Assembly: GCA_003024785.1 (NCBI GenBank)
Contig: PUQB01000500.1
Span: 1-64,000, forward strand
Direction: 5' to 3'
DNA length: 64,000 nucleotides
DNA from: Selaginella tamariscina
Lineage: Eukaryota > Streptophyta > Lycopodiopsida > Selaginellales > Selaginellaceae
Part shown: positions 45,591 through 56,402 of the stretch, in pieces
Position numbering within the stretch: the stretch's first letter is position 1
Layout: every line of letters starts with the position of its first letter
Program-made: the position numbers and the translations under genes
Notes under the pieces: generated by a model
Database searches by the model: none
Seen by the model: only the letters and a program-made list of their open reading frames with translations
What the model was told of the DNA's origin: nothing

Positions 45591-46488
45591 TTCATAACAT
45601 TATATCGATTTCCAACTTTGAAATTGATTATGTAAATGTTTCTCAACACTATATCGAAGTATAGTATTTTCACTAATTCAAGCAATTAGTGTGTTGATAA
45701 ACATCTTTTTAAACTAATCCTTATTCCATAAACAGTTGTAATTTCGATATTGATACTCTTAAATGGATAATGATGTTTTTAACGTTCAAATCCTAAGTTT
45801 ATCAATTAGTTGTTATACTAGCAGATATAACCTTACAATTGTATCAATTTATCGAAATACTACGACTATATTAATATAGATATGGTCTTAGTTTACATGA
45901 ATCGAACTTCAATTTTGAGACGGAAATATAATGTTATGACAGTATTTCGAGGAACTTTGTTCATAGACCAAAAGGAATCATGAACTAGTGTCTGATTCAT
46001 CTAACTGATTTAGTAAGATATTGTTTTCCACACTAATGTTATTATGACACCAAAGTGCCACAACAACTTCATGTTTCAGTTATATCTTATACTTCAGCAG
46101 ATCTTCCCAAATATGAATAAAATATCTAGTTCAGTACATTGAACTAAGATACATTATTCACTCTAGACACCTAGCAATCCAGAAAGTATCACATTGCCCC
46201 TCAAGCAACGTATTGAGAAATGTCTCATTTCTCAACTAACTTGAAAACACGTTTCAAGTTATAACACTAAGGTAGTGCCTTACCAAAGTGTCAAACTCAA
46301 ATCCACTTAATTCTTTATATTATATGATTACAGCCACCTCATGTGATCATAATCAAGTTTTCGATATTGAGCGCTCCAAACTCAATATTAAAGAGATACC
46401 ATACTTTACTTTGATAAGTCATTTATAATCAATCTAAAAGACTGTCATAAATACTTTCAAAGTCTAGAATATAAATATCTCAATAGAT
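45591..46488. other. Non-coding flank left of R copy 2
   Basis: Moderately AT-rich sequence without recognisable genes or terminal repeats. With 52565-54332 it forms the pre-insertion site of R copy 2. Confidence 0.6.
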
Positions 46489-47014
46489 TGTCACAACCCG
46501 ATACAGGACACAGGATGCAGGATACAGGATTCCGGATACATGATATAAGGATGCAGGATTTCGGATACAGGATACGGGTTACAGGATATGCTTGCAGGAT
46601 ATTCCTACAGGATATACCTATAGGATATTCCTATAGGATATGCCTATAGGATATGCTACAGGATATGCCTAGAGGATAAGGGACCTATTCTTAGCTCATG
46701 ACTAGATTAGACTCATGACTAGATTAGCTTGGAGTTGTGAGCATAAAAGCTCCGACCTAATTGTTGTACAATCAGTTACTATCAACACCAGTCATTCTAC
46801 GATTATTCTTGTTCCTTGTTCTTGTCTTGTTCTTGTCTTACTCTTTGCCTCCTGCTCCTGTCTTGCTCCCGGATCCTCCTGATCCTGTCCTGCTCCTGGA
46901 TCCGTCCTGTTCCTGTTCCTAGTTCCTGTCCTGCTCTCGGTCCTGTTCCTGAGTCAAGCCTTCCTGTTCTCGGAATCCTACTCGCTTCCTGGTTTCCTGG
47001 ATCGTGGCTTGACA
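46489..47014 (+). repeat. R copy 2 5' LTR
   Basis: 526 bp, TGTCACAACCCG...GGCTTGACA. The first ~190 bases are mostly AGGATACAGGAT-like words; the latter part is CCTGTCCTG-rich. Confidence 0.92.
46742..46785 (+). promoter_or_regulatory. R promoter and self-primer donor
   Basis: CATAAAAG at 46742-46749 is a TATA-like box. About 30 bases downstream CAGTTACTATCAA (46773-46785) lies where transcription would start and is complementary to the primer-binding site at 47016-47028. Confidence 0.7.
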
Positions 47015-47015
47015 G

Positions 47016-47028
47016 TTTGATAGTAACT
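47016..47028 (+). promoter_or_regulatory. R copy 2 self-primer binding site
   Basis: TTTGATAGTAACT begins one base after the LTR end and pairs with AGTTACTATCAA of the LTR; the next base (C instead of G) shortens the match by one relative to copy 1. Confidence 0.72.
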
Positions 47029-47113
47029 CCTTTCATAGCTCTTCGTTTCCTAGCTACTTTTTTTTCCTTGATTCTTTTCCTTCGTTTTTCTCCTTTCTTT
47101 CTTTCATAAGATC

Positions 47114-48087
47114 ATGGCTGATTTTGAGCACTTCCAACGCGAGCACCAAATGTTGCTCCATGAGCTGGCCACTTTGCGCCAAGTGGTCACCGATCTGCAA
47201 GGCTCCACCCATGCGGCACATGCAGCTGCTGATGCATCCTCCAAGGCTGCTGCGCAGGCTCTCTCTCAGGCATCGTGGTTCCTTCTTCATCGAACTTTTC
47301 TCCGGAGCCGAAGATCAGCATGCCAGAGAAGTTCAGTGGCAACCGTGCCGATTTCCAAGGTTTCCTGAATCAGATCCGGCTCTTGATCCGCATGCAACCA
47401 CGCCGCTACTCGACGGATGCACAAAAGGTTGGCCTTTTGGCATCCTTACTAAGTGGATCTCCACGAGCTTGGGTTGCTCCCTTGCTGGAGCGTGACGACC
47501 CATTGATGGAAGACTTTGAAGGTTTCGTGGCTGCCTTTGAAGCCTGCTTTGGAGATCCTGATAAGTACCGTTCTGCATGCACAAAGTTACGGAGGCTCAC
47601 ACAAGGATCCAGACCAGCTTCCGTTTATGCATCCGAATTCCAGCAATTGTGCACGAACATTCCATGGGACGAGACTGCATTGATCGAACATTTCCGTTTT
47701 GGGCTGAGGGATGACGTGAAGGACCTTCTCCTTACGTTACCGGATGCTCAAACGTTAGCGGAGATCATGCAACAGGCCGTTCGCTGCGACAACCGTTTGT
47801 TCGAGCGCCGTCAGGAAAAATTCCGTCAGCAGTTCCTGCCAGCCAATCCTGTAGCCGTAGCACATGTTCCTACGACACCTTCTGGAGCAGTTCCTATGGA
47901 GGTTAACAATTCCAAGCGTGGCCCACTTTCAACTGCTGAGAAGCAATGTCGACGGGTGAGAACCTATGCTTGTATTGTGGTGCAGCAGGACACAAGGTGG
48001 CGGAATTCTAATAAAGCCAGAAAGTTCAAGACGCGTGAAGCCGAAGCTGAAGTTCAGTCGGAAAACTTCAATGTCCACTTCGTCTAG
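47114..48087 (+). pseudogene. R copy 2 Gag (one internal shift)
   Basis: ATG at 47114 starts the same Gag as copy 1. A single-base difference near 47272 moves the capsid into the frame 47275-48087, which then runs uninterrupted for 270 residues through FGLRDDVKDLLLTLPD and RCDNRLFERRQEKF, where copy 1 is broken. Near 47940-48010 a further shift and a small loss destroy the zinc knuckle. Confidence 0.9.
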
Positions 48088-48098
48088 GAGCCGCAAAG

Positions 48099-49406
48099 TT
48101 GGACGTAGGTGCAGGCTCCATTGGTGCTGCTCATACCATTCCATCACTCAAGTTTCCTGTACACATTCGCCTCAATAACCGAGAGCTCAAGGAGTTTGCC
48201 CTGTTAGACACTGGTGCAAATGCATGTTTCATGGATGACACTTTTGCAGCTCAGCATGGCATTCCGGTGGTGAAGTTGAAGCGTGCAGTTCCTGTAGAGG
48301 TGGCCGATGGTCGTTTGATTGCTTCTGGCGCAGTTACCCACGCTACCACACCTCTCTCTTGCAGTCATGGTGCATTCAACTGTTCGATTTCCTTCAACTT
48401 GATCAAGACTCGGTCGACTCCCATCATTTTTGGCATGCCATGGTTCGTTGTTGCAAATCCGCAGATCGACTGGAGGTCTAGGACGCTCACGTTTACCTCT
48501 CCAGCAGCCAGGATCAATCCTGTACCTTCCTGCGTGCAGGATACATCCTTGGTGTCTGAGGCAGTACAAGCTACAGGATTGACCGTGCCTGTTCCTGTAC
48601 CAGTGTTGAAGACTCTTCCTCGACAGGATTCACCTCATGTCAGTTCCTCAGCACATCCGCAGGTTCTCTCCACTCCTGTAAGTTTGCGGATTCCTGTACA
48701 GGGTTCTTCCAATCCTGTATCAGTGTCGAAGGTTCCTCCTCAACAGGATCCACCTCCTGTTGGTTCGTCAGCACACTCACAGGCTTCCTCACTCCTGTGC
48801 AACCACGGACTTTGTACAGGATTCCTTCAATCCTGTACACTCGTCAACATCCACACAGGTTTCTCCCAATCCTGCCTCCTTTTGTTACTCTGCCTCTGTT
48901 CCACCCCCCAAGATCTTCCTCTTTTTCAATCACAGCTCCCTCCTGCTCCTCTCCGAGTTCTTACCACTACCATGCATGAACTTACCACTGATCCTGCTCC
49001 TTTCCACCTTTTTGCCTTTCAAGTAACTCCTACGTCCTCTTCTACCTTTCCTGTGTCTGACTCTCTGTTTTTCAATCTCCTTCGCCTACTCCTTCTCCTT
49101 CTCCTCCTTCTTCTCTACCATCCAAGTACCACGACTTTAAGGACGTTTTTGACAAGCACAAGGCTACAGTTCTTCCTGTTCACAGGTCCTACGACTGTCC
49201 TATTGATCTTGCAGAAGGAAAGACCCCACCGTTCGGACCGATTTACGCATTGTCACCCACAGAGTTGGAGGTTCTTCGCCAGTACATCGAGGACAACTTG
49301 GCATCCGGCTTCATTCGTCACTCAAAGTCCCCTGCAGGAGCGCCAATCTTCTTTGTCAAGAAGAAGGATGGGAGCTTACGTTTGGTTGTGGACTACAGGG
49401 GTTTGA
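48099..49406 (+). pseudogene. R copy 2 protease and Pro/Ser linker
   Basis: Open for 435 residues: LLDTGANACFMDD active site, IIFGMPWFVVANPQIDW, then a Pro/Ser/Val/Gln-rich linker (QDSPHVSSSAHPQVL and similar) built from CCTGTA/TACAGG-rich DNA, and a hydrophobic Leu-rich stretch. The expected pre-RT segment is in another frame near the end. Confidence 0.85.
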
Positions 49407-50880
49407 ATCAAGCTACCATTCGGAATCGGTACCCGTTGCCATTGATTCGGAACTTCTCGATCGGCTGCGAGGAGCAAAGGTGTTCACGAAGATCGACTTA
49501 CGAGGGGCCTACAACCTTGTACGGATTCGTCCCGGCGATGAGTGGAAGACTGCCTTTCGTACAAGGTATGGACACTTCGAGTACACGGTGATGCCTTTCG
49601 GCCTTACCAATGCCCCAGCCGTGTTCCAACATATGGTGAACGACATCTTTCGTGACTTCTTGGACCAGTTTGTGGTGATCTACCTCGACGACATTTTGAT
49701 TTTCTCCAAGGACCAGGCGGCTCATGACAAGCATGTACGGTTGGTTCTACAGCGGCTTCGTGAGCATGGCTTGTATGCGAAGTTGGAGAAGTGTTTTTTC
49801 GATAGGGATTCTGTGGAGTTCTTGGGCTACATCGTCTCTCCTGCTGGCGTTTCCATGGACATGCACAAGGTGAAGACCATCGTAGAGTGGGAGAGGCCCA
49901 AGTCTGTACGAGATGTACAATGTTTCCTTGGCTTTGCAAACTTCTACAGGCGATTCATACAGGACTTCTCCAAGCGTGTACTTCCACTCACGGAACTCAC
50001 CAAGCGCACAGAGGTTTTCTCTTGGTCCGACAAGGCAGAACATGCATTCACAACACTCAAGGACACCTTCACGACAGCTCCAATTTTAGCACATCCTGAT
50101 CCTTCTCGTCCTTTCTTTGTTGAAGCAGATGCTCTGGATTTTGCAGTAGGATCCGTCCTATCGCAAGTTGGAGAGGACAAGTTGCTTCATCCTGTAGCTT
50201 TTCACTCTGTAAGTTCCTGTCGGCGGAGATCAATTACGAGATTCATGACAAGGAACTCAAGGCCATTGTGGATTCGTTTGAGGAGTGGCGGCATTTCCTG
50301 GAAGGTGCTGCACATCCTGTACAAGTTCTTACGGATCACAAGAACCTGGAGTACTTTCAAACGGCTCGAGTTCTCAGTCGGCGACAGGCTAGGTGGGCGG
50401 AGTTCCTATCACGTTTTGACTTCGTCATCGTCTACAGGCCCGGTTTTCGGAATGGCAAGGCGGACGCATTGTCTAGGCGCTCTTACCTTGCACCAAGCCC
50501 GGGCGATCCTGCATTTGACTGTCAAAGGCAAGTGTTGTTGGGTCCTGATCGATTCCGGCTTGCGGCACTGCAGGTTCATCAGGCTCCAGCAAATTCAACA
50601 CTCCTACAGGACGTCCGTTCGCAGTTGGCTACAGACGACTTGGCAAAGAATGTGTTCTCACACATTCATCCTGACGTTGCAAGTTCCTCTTCCTCCAGTT
50701 CCCGTCCAGACTACAACCTGTTCACCATACAGGATGGACTCCTGTACCGGGAAGGTCTCCTGTACGTTCCTGTTGGTGTTTGCAGGACTCGTGTGGTACA
50801 GGATTGTCATGATACCCCGGCTACAGGACATTTTGGTGTGGCCAAGACAGTTGAGTTGGTGACTCGCAACTATTGGTGGC
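49250..50880 (+). pseudogene. R copy 2 reverse transcriptase-RNase H (shifted)
   Basis: 49250-49591 holds the RT start; a lost base near 49450 shifts to 49480-50862, which contains [29 protein letters not shown] and [12 protein letters not shown] further shift near 50210 moves RNase H to the frame 50268-51146 (TDHKNLEYF). Active-site residues are kept; the open version is copy 1. Confidence 0.92.
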
Positions 50881-51725
50881 CTGGGTTGCGGGTTTTGTGG
50901 AAAGGTTTGTACGGAGTTGTGACACCTGCAACAGGTCGAAGATGCCATCATGCACCTCTGGTCTTCTTCGTCCTCTTCCTGTTCCTTCTGCTCCTTGGAG
51001 ATCCATTTCTATGGATTTCCTCACAGATCTTCCTCCTTCTCGTGGATTTGATGCAGTTCTTGTGGTGGTTGACCGTTTCACCAAGCAGGCTCATTTCCTA
51101 CCCTGCAACAAGACAGCTACAGGTCAGACAACTGCCGAGTTGGTGATCCGAGTGTTCCGACATCATGGTCTTCCTGAGAGCATTGTTTCCGATCGAGGTC
51201 CACAATTCATGTCCAAGTTTTGGCGAGAGCTTCTTCGGAGTCTACAGGTTAAAGCGGATCTTTCTTCAGGATATCACCCAAACTGATGGGCAGTCAGAAC
51301 GCACAATTCAGACCTTGGAAATATCTTCGTTGCTTCATCAGTTACCAACAGGACAACTGGTTGGACCTTCTTCCATGGCGGAGTTTGCCTACAACAACTC
51401 CATTCACGCATCTACAGGCAGACACCTTTCTTTGCTCTTACAGGCCACCATCCACGTTTTGACTTTGCTCCTCCGCTTCTCCTTCTTCCGCTCCTGCAGT
51501 ACAGGATCGTCTTCAGCATCTTCGCAGGTACAGGATGATCTCCAGGTTCACTTCAGCAGGCACAGGAACGGTACAAGCATCATGCTGATGCTCACCGTCA
51601 GCCGGCACCTGCATACAAGATTGGTGATCTCGTGTGGCTTCTTCGTCGACACATTCGCACCAACAGGCCTTCTTCTAAGTTGGATTTTCAACGATTGGGC
51701 CCTTACAGGATCGTGGCGGAGGTAA
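50810..51725 (+). pseudogene. R copy 2 integrase (shifted)
   Basis: Frame 50873-51286 has CDTCNRSK of the zinc finger, [20 protein letters not shown] and SDRGPQFMSKFWREL; frame 51165-51725 has TDGQSERTIQTLE. The D-D-E residues are all present across frames. Confidence 0.88.
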
Positions 51726-51792
51726 ATCCTGTAGCTTTCCGACTCGAGTTACCATCCACGGTGAAACTTCATCCTGTGTTTCACACCTCCTT

Positions 51793-52071
51793 TTGGAGCC
51801 GTATCATCCTTCTTCTCTTCCTGGTCGTGCTTCTTCTCCTCCCCCTCCTGTGGTCATTGCTGGTGAACCTGAGTACGAAGTTGCAGCCATCCTTGATTCT
51901 CGTCTTCATCGCCGCCAACTTCAATACTTGGTGGATTGGAAAGGTTATTTGCCTACCGATCGCACTTGGGAACCTGCATCCAACTTACTCCATGCTTCTT
52001 CCAAAGTTGCTGCCTTCCATCGGCATTATCCTGCTAAACCAGGTCCTAAGACTCGTGGAACTCGTCCTTAG
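51793..52071 (+). CDS. R copy 2 chromodomain
   Basis: The frame contains EYEVAAILDSRLHRRQLQYL followed by VDWKGYLPTDRTWEPASNL, a canonical chromodomain with the Tyr...Trp...Tyr aromatic positions, and ends at 52071 just before the polypurine tract. It is the C terminus of the polyprotein, not a separate gene. Confidence 0.9.
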   Translation: MEPYHPSSLPGRASSPPPPVVIAGEPEYEVAAILDSRLHRRQLQYLVDWKGYLPTDRTWEPASNLLHASSKVAAFHRHYPAKPGPKTRGTRP

Positions 52072-52082
52072 GGAGGAGGTGC

Positions 52083-52564
52083 TGTCACAACCCGATACAG
52101 GACAGGATGCAGATACAGGATTCCGGATACATATACAGGATGCAGGATTTCGGATACAGGATATGCTTGCAGGATATTCCTACAGGATATACCTATAGGA
52201 TATGCTACAGGATATGCCTAGAGGATAAGGGACACTATTCTTAGCTCATGACTAGATTAGACTCATGACTAGATTAGCTTGGAGTTGTGAGCATAAAAGC
52301 TCCGACCTAATTGTTGTACAATCAGTTACTATCAACACCAGTCATTCTACGATTATTCTTGTTCCTTGTCTTGTCTTGTTCTTGTCTTACTCTTTGCCTC
52401 CTGCTCCTGTCTTGCTCCCGGATCCTATCCTGATCCTGTCCTGCTCCTGGATCCGTCCTGTTCCTGTTCCTAGTTCCTGTCCTGCTCTCGATCCTGTTCC
52501 TGAGTCAAGCCTTCCTGTTCTCAGAATCCTACTCGCTTCCTGGTTCCTGGATCGTGGCTTGACA
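52083..52564 (+). repeat. R copy 2 3' LTR
   Basis: 482 bp; shorter than the 5' LTR by deletions in the AGGATAT tract. Confidence 0.92.
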
Positions 52565-54332
52565 CAGATGAGGTGATAGAAAACCTCATATTCTCGTACC
52601 GGATATTGGACGAACCTTGATGATTATAGGATATTGGACGAACCTTGAATTACAATCATCAAGAAGGGACACCATCTTCTTGAGCTAATCCCGCTACACA
52701 ATATCATACTTACAAGAATATTGAACCAACTCAAGGAACACCATCAAACCTTGAGATAGAATTAACAACTAACCCAAGGAATACAATCAAACCTTGAGTT
52801 AAGAATAGTTCTATTTTTCAATATTCTGAAAGATTAAAGATACATACTTTATTTGTTCTTTAAGTGCCCACATTTGCGACCATGATGCAGAGTCAAGAAA
52901 CCGTCTTTTGAATAATCATATTCGACTCTAAAATAAAATTGATATTGAAAATCAATATCAACTTTCAATTCTCATCGAACACCGACTCTCTGAGGAGGTA
53001 CATGCATTTAAACCTCCAATGGAAATTCGACTATTACTAACTCATTGGTAATTCTCAACATAAGTTATCAAACTTAGCAAGTTTCCTTACTTAGTCGATA
53101 AACAAAGTGAAGAATCCCAAATCATGCTCTTTTTAACCAAGGAATCACCCTTGTTCAAGAACTTCTCCCCACATTGCAAACAACATTACAGTTTCCAAGA
53201 TTAAAGAGTTAATAATGAAAATGCACAAGTGTGTGCCGAACGCCTTCACTATGCAAGTTCTTCATTACTCAGTAAATTAAAAATGTAAACGTATGTTTCC
53301 AACATTACTCTTTCTGATAGATCATGCCATCTATCCCAAAAGTTGCATTGATAAGGATGCAACATTAAATACGTCTACTACCAAAATATATTATTTTATC
53401 CCATTCTTAAGATCCCACATGAGATAACTTCATAATCAAGTTAGTTGAGTTAGCTAACTTGAATACAAGGTGCGCGCCTACAACCAACTAAGGTTTCAAG
53501 TTGTACTTTGTTCAAATCAGACGACTTGAATTTAGTAAACTATTTTACCTAATGTTACTTGCAGCTAGCGTCATCAAAGTATTACGTCCATCGGATAATA
53601 CTTTGATTACATTGGAACTTCGAACCAACTACTTAACATATTCATCATATGTTAATATTCGACATTTCCGTTGTATTATAAGTTCATCACCATAGTCTGC
53701 TTCTAGAGTTACACTCTCGGAAACATGCACTATAATAAGAGCTTATTTTACACTTTATGTCAAAATGTAGTGTTCATTCTTATGTTTGAATATGCCCTTT
53801 CTCCCAAAGATGCACTTCTGAACATAAGTCTTTCCTTGTTTGAACACTATTGCTGGAAACTATATTGAATCTTGACCTAAGCCAAAACTCAATGGACATA
53901 GTCATGTTCTCAAATCATGTGTTATCCCAAATTCAAACACCTTAAAGAAAAAAAAAATTTTCAATAATGTGTAGAATAGGATATCACAAGGCCCATCTCA
54001 CAAGACTTAGTTTGTAAGCCAAAACAAACTAACATGCCTTGTCTTGTGGAAGTAAATGGTAAAGTAACCTGGACAACTATAAGGTAAAATAACCTGGCAT
54101 ACAACTTGGAAGCTGACTTTCAAGTGCTACCTTCTAAGTCCATAACCCACACCCACTTATGAAGTAGGTGTATTCTGAAGAGTTATAGATCTCAAGACTA
54201 ACTCTCCACGCAAAATTCAGACATTAGCCGAAAGTGATAGAGTACTTCAAGAATTTAGAACTAACTAAACCCTAAAATACACTACACTTTAGGTAGTCCT
54301 ATTGACCGCAGAGAATAGGCTTCAATACCAAT
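52565..54332. other. Non-coding flank right of R copy 2
   Basis: No frame or repeat I can name. Near 54320 GGCTTCAATACCAATTA, read on the minus strand as TAATTGGTATTGAAGCC, resembles a copia primer site (TGGTATCAGAGC), so part of this stretch may be a decayed copia element; weak. Confidence 0.45.
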
Positions 54333-54675
54333 TATCAGAGTTTTAACCCAAAGGGCCAACACGTGGCAACACGTGGCTGCCAGGTGGCCATTCGACGTCA
54401 TGAGCAACGCGAAGTTTCCTAGAACAACCCCAATGACCCCTAGGGTTAGACTCTAATGCCCAAGTGGACAGAAGACTTAGGGTTTAGCCTAAGTCTCCTT
54501 AGAATGTCTACCCCCAGAACCCTTGAGGGATAATTGAGGGGTTCTAGAGTTGGTATTTAAGAGCTACGTTTGTGGCACTTGGTGCAACTCTTGAATCTAA
54601 GGGCTACGGGATGATAACCCACATCGAGGAAGGCAGTGTCACATGGAGATGTGACACTGGGCTAAACATCACATG
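54333..54675 (+). repeat. Rearranged Z LTR fragment (snap-back)
   Basis: 54333-54532 is the first 200 bases of Z in plus orientation (TATCAGAGTTTTAACCC...CCCTTGAGGGATAA). From 54533 the sequence (TTGAGGGGTTCTAGAGTTGG...) is the reverse complement of the Z region 14345-14200. It abuts the T ORF3 copy at about 54676. Confidence 0.8.
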
Positions 54676-55739
54676 GTACATACTTGCTAACCGCGATCTG
54701 GTAGTGTTGTGTCTTCATACTTCGTGTGTGGTGTAGAAGTTGATGCCGTGGGTTTGTTACGCATCCTTCGCTAGTCTCCTCGAGGTAAAGGTCTCCTTTG
54801 CACCACTTGATCATCGTCTTCCTCCTCATCCACAAATCGAGTATAACTTCGGGTTCCTTTGACTACGGTTCTTCTGGCGTCTTTGCTTGTGTACGTGGTC
54901 GTTTCTTCGGCTTAGTTGGTAGTGGTGTGTTTAAGTTACGGATGTCGAAAACGTTATCTGGGTACTGCGCAGTAAGACCTAACCAAAAGCCCATCCTTGT
55001 TGTGAGTACCGGTGTACCTGTGGGTGCTAAATTCACATACGTAATACGAAGGGTCGTTAAAATATGATGCAACACCACAAAATACGGATGTCTCCTTGTT
55101 CTTGCTTTTGGGGTTGTGCAGAGTGTGCAACTCACGTTGTAGCCCCAGTACGAGTAGCTCCCCCCAATCCGGTTTCTGTCCTTGTTCAGATAGATGATAA
55201 ACATACCTGATCTCCTTGTTGAACCCTACTGGTGTTTTGCGGAAGGCAAATGCCATGGTGATAGCCTTAATACGACTCTTATGAGGTTCCCGCAGAATTG
55301 ATGTTGGTGCCGCATTGGCCGTCTTCTGCTTCTGGAGAAACTTGTCAAAATTGTCAGTGTAGTGTTGCACGTATGTGTGGACTTGTGGAATTGGATCGTA
55401 GGAGATATCTGGATCTGGGAATTCAAAGACATCTTGAATAAGCTTACTTGTGAAAGCGAATGCCTTGTCTTGTAGTTGTAGAGCCTTGAATTGCAGTGTG
55501 TATGCCTTAATCGCCTAATCGACTAAGTGTTCACCTTGTTGATCCAATCGTTTGTGTACAAACATTTCAACATATCGCTTCAACTGCATCCTCTGGATCC
55601 ATTCTCGTATGGCCGGACGAACAATATGATAGAGTACTGGTGTAAGGGGAATTGAAACCACCGGTTCTGATTGGGATGCCGTATTGATTGCCATTGCAGA
55701 CGTACTCGTCGTGTCGGTGTATTCGTCCATCAATTCCAT
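54676..55739 (-). pseudogene. T-element ORF3, 54.7-55.7 kb copy
   Basis: ATG at 55739 (MELMDEYTDT). Frames 55370-54954 and 55204-54863 carry FAFRKTPVGFNKEIRYVYHL and the PLPTKPKKRPRTQAKTPEEP tail. A stop replaces Gln/Arg near 55520 (GCC TAA TCG on the plus strand). The coiled-coil third is absent because the element is truncated at 54676. Confidence 0.65.
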
Positions 55740-56402
55740 ATGTGCCTGCCGAATAAGGGAAGAAAAAGACAAAAGAGTTGAAGATCAAAAAGAGGAAGAA
55801 ACTAAAGAAGAACTCAGAAACCCTATTGTGTGCTGTCGGTTGAATAGTGCTCCTGTTTTATACTTAGAGAATTTATGATCTGTCAGTCTTTGTGGAGCAG
55901 TCCGCGTGTCGAGCTCAGATTGGTTGGGTGTGTGAATACCTTGGTTTGCACTAGATTTGATAGAGAATATTTCATCATTGGATTTTGTATTCCTTGGATT
56001 TGCTGATTTCTTGGATTTTGTTATTCGCTTGTGTGAGTGATGCTGTTGATGTTTCCAGAAGATTCTGCTGACGTCTACTCACCATGATGCTATGTAATTT
56101 TCCATGTCTTATTCCGACTTACGGCTTTGTTCCGACTTACGGCTTTGATCGTATTCCGAGTCATTGTTTAGTCCGAATGTTTCTGTGTTCGGCTTATTGT
56201 GCATTTTGTACTCCGGGTCATTGTCAAGATCTTCCTCTGGCTTATTAAATGTATATTTCCATAACGATTCGTATTTGTTATAAGTAAGACTCGTGTTGTA
56301 GTGTCCATAAGAGTGATAGTGTTGTGTCTCGTATATCAGTAATAATAATGGTCCATACCATTTGGACTTAAATTTATGACGATGGGTCGTAGATTTCCTT
56401 GA
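55740..56402 (-). pseudogene. T integrase C-terminal tail, third copy
   Basis: Same content as 1420-2093: GPY-type motif (AAATGGTATGGACCAT near 56350), then the Glu/Asn-rich tail and the leader before ORF3. It ends at the inversion breakpoint 56402/56403 (TCCTTGATAG). Confidence 0.7.

Larger units (their letters stand above)
46489..52564 (+). mobile_element. R element copy 2: chromodomain Ty3/gypsy retrotransposon
   Basis: A 6.1 kb element with LTRs 46489-47014 and 52083-52564, in the opposite orientation to copy 1 and about 10 kb away. Flanks TAGAT (46484-46488) and CAGAT (52565-52569) agree at four of five bases. Domain order gag-PR-RT-RNaseH-INT-chromodomain. GGAGGAGGTGC before the 3' LTR is the polypurine tract. 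Frameshifts in gag, RT, RNase H and INT break the polyprotein, at positions different from copy 1. Confidence 0.95.
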
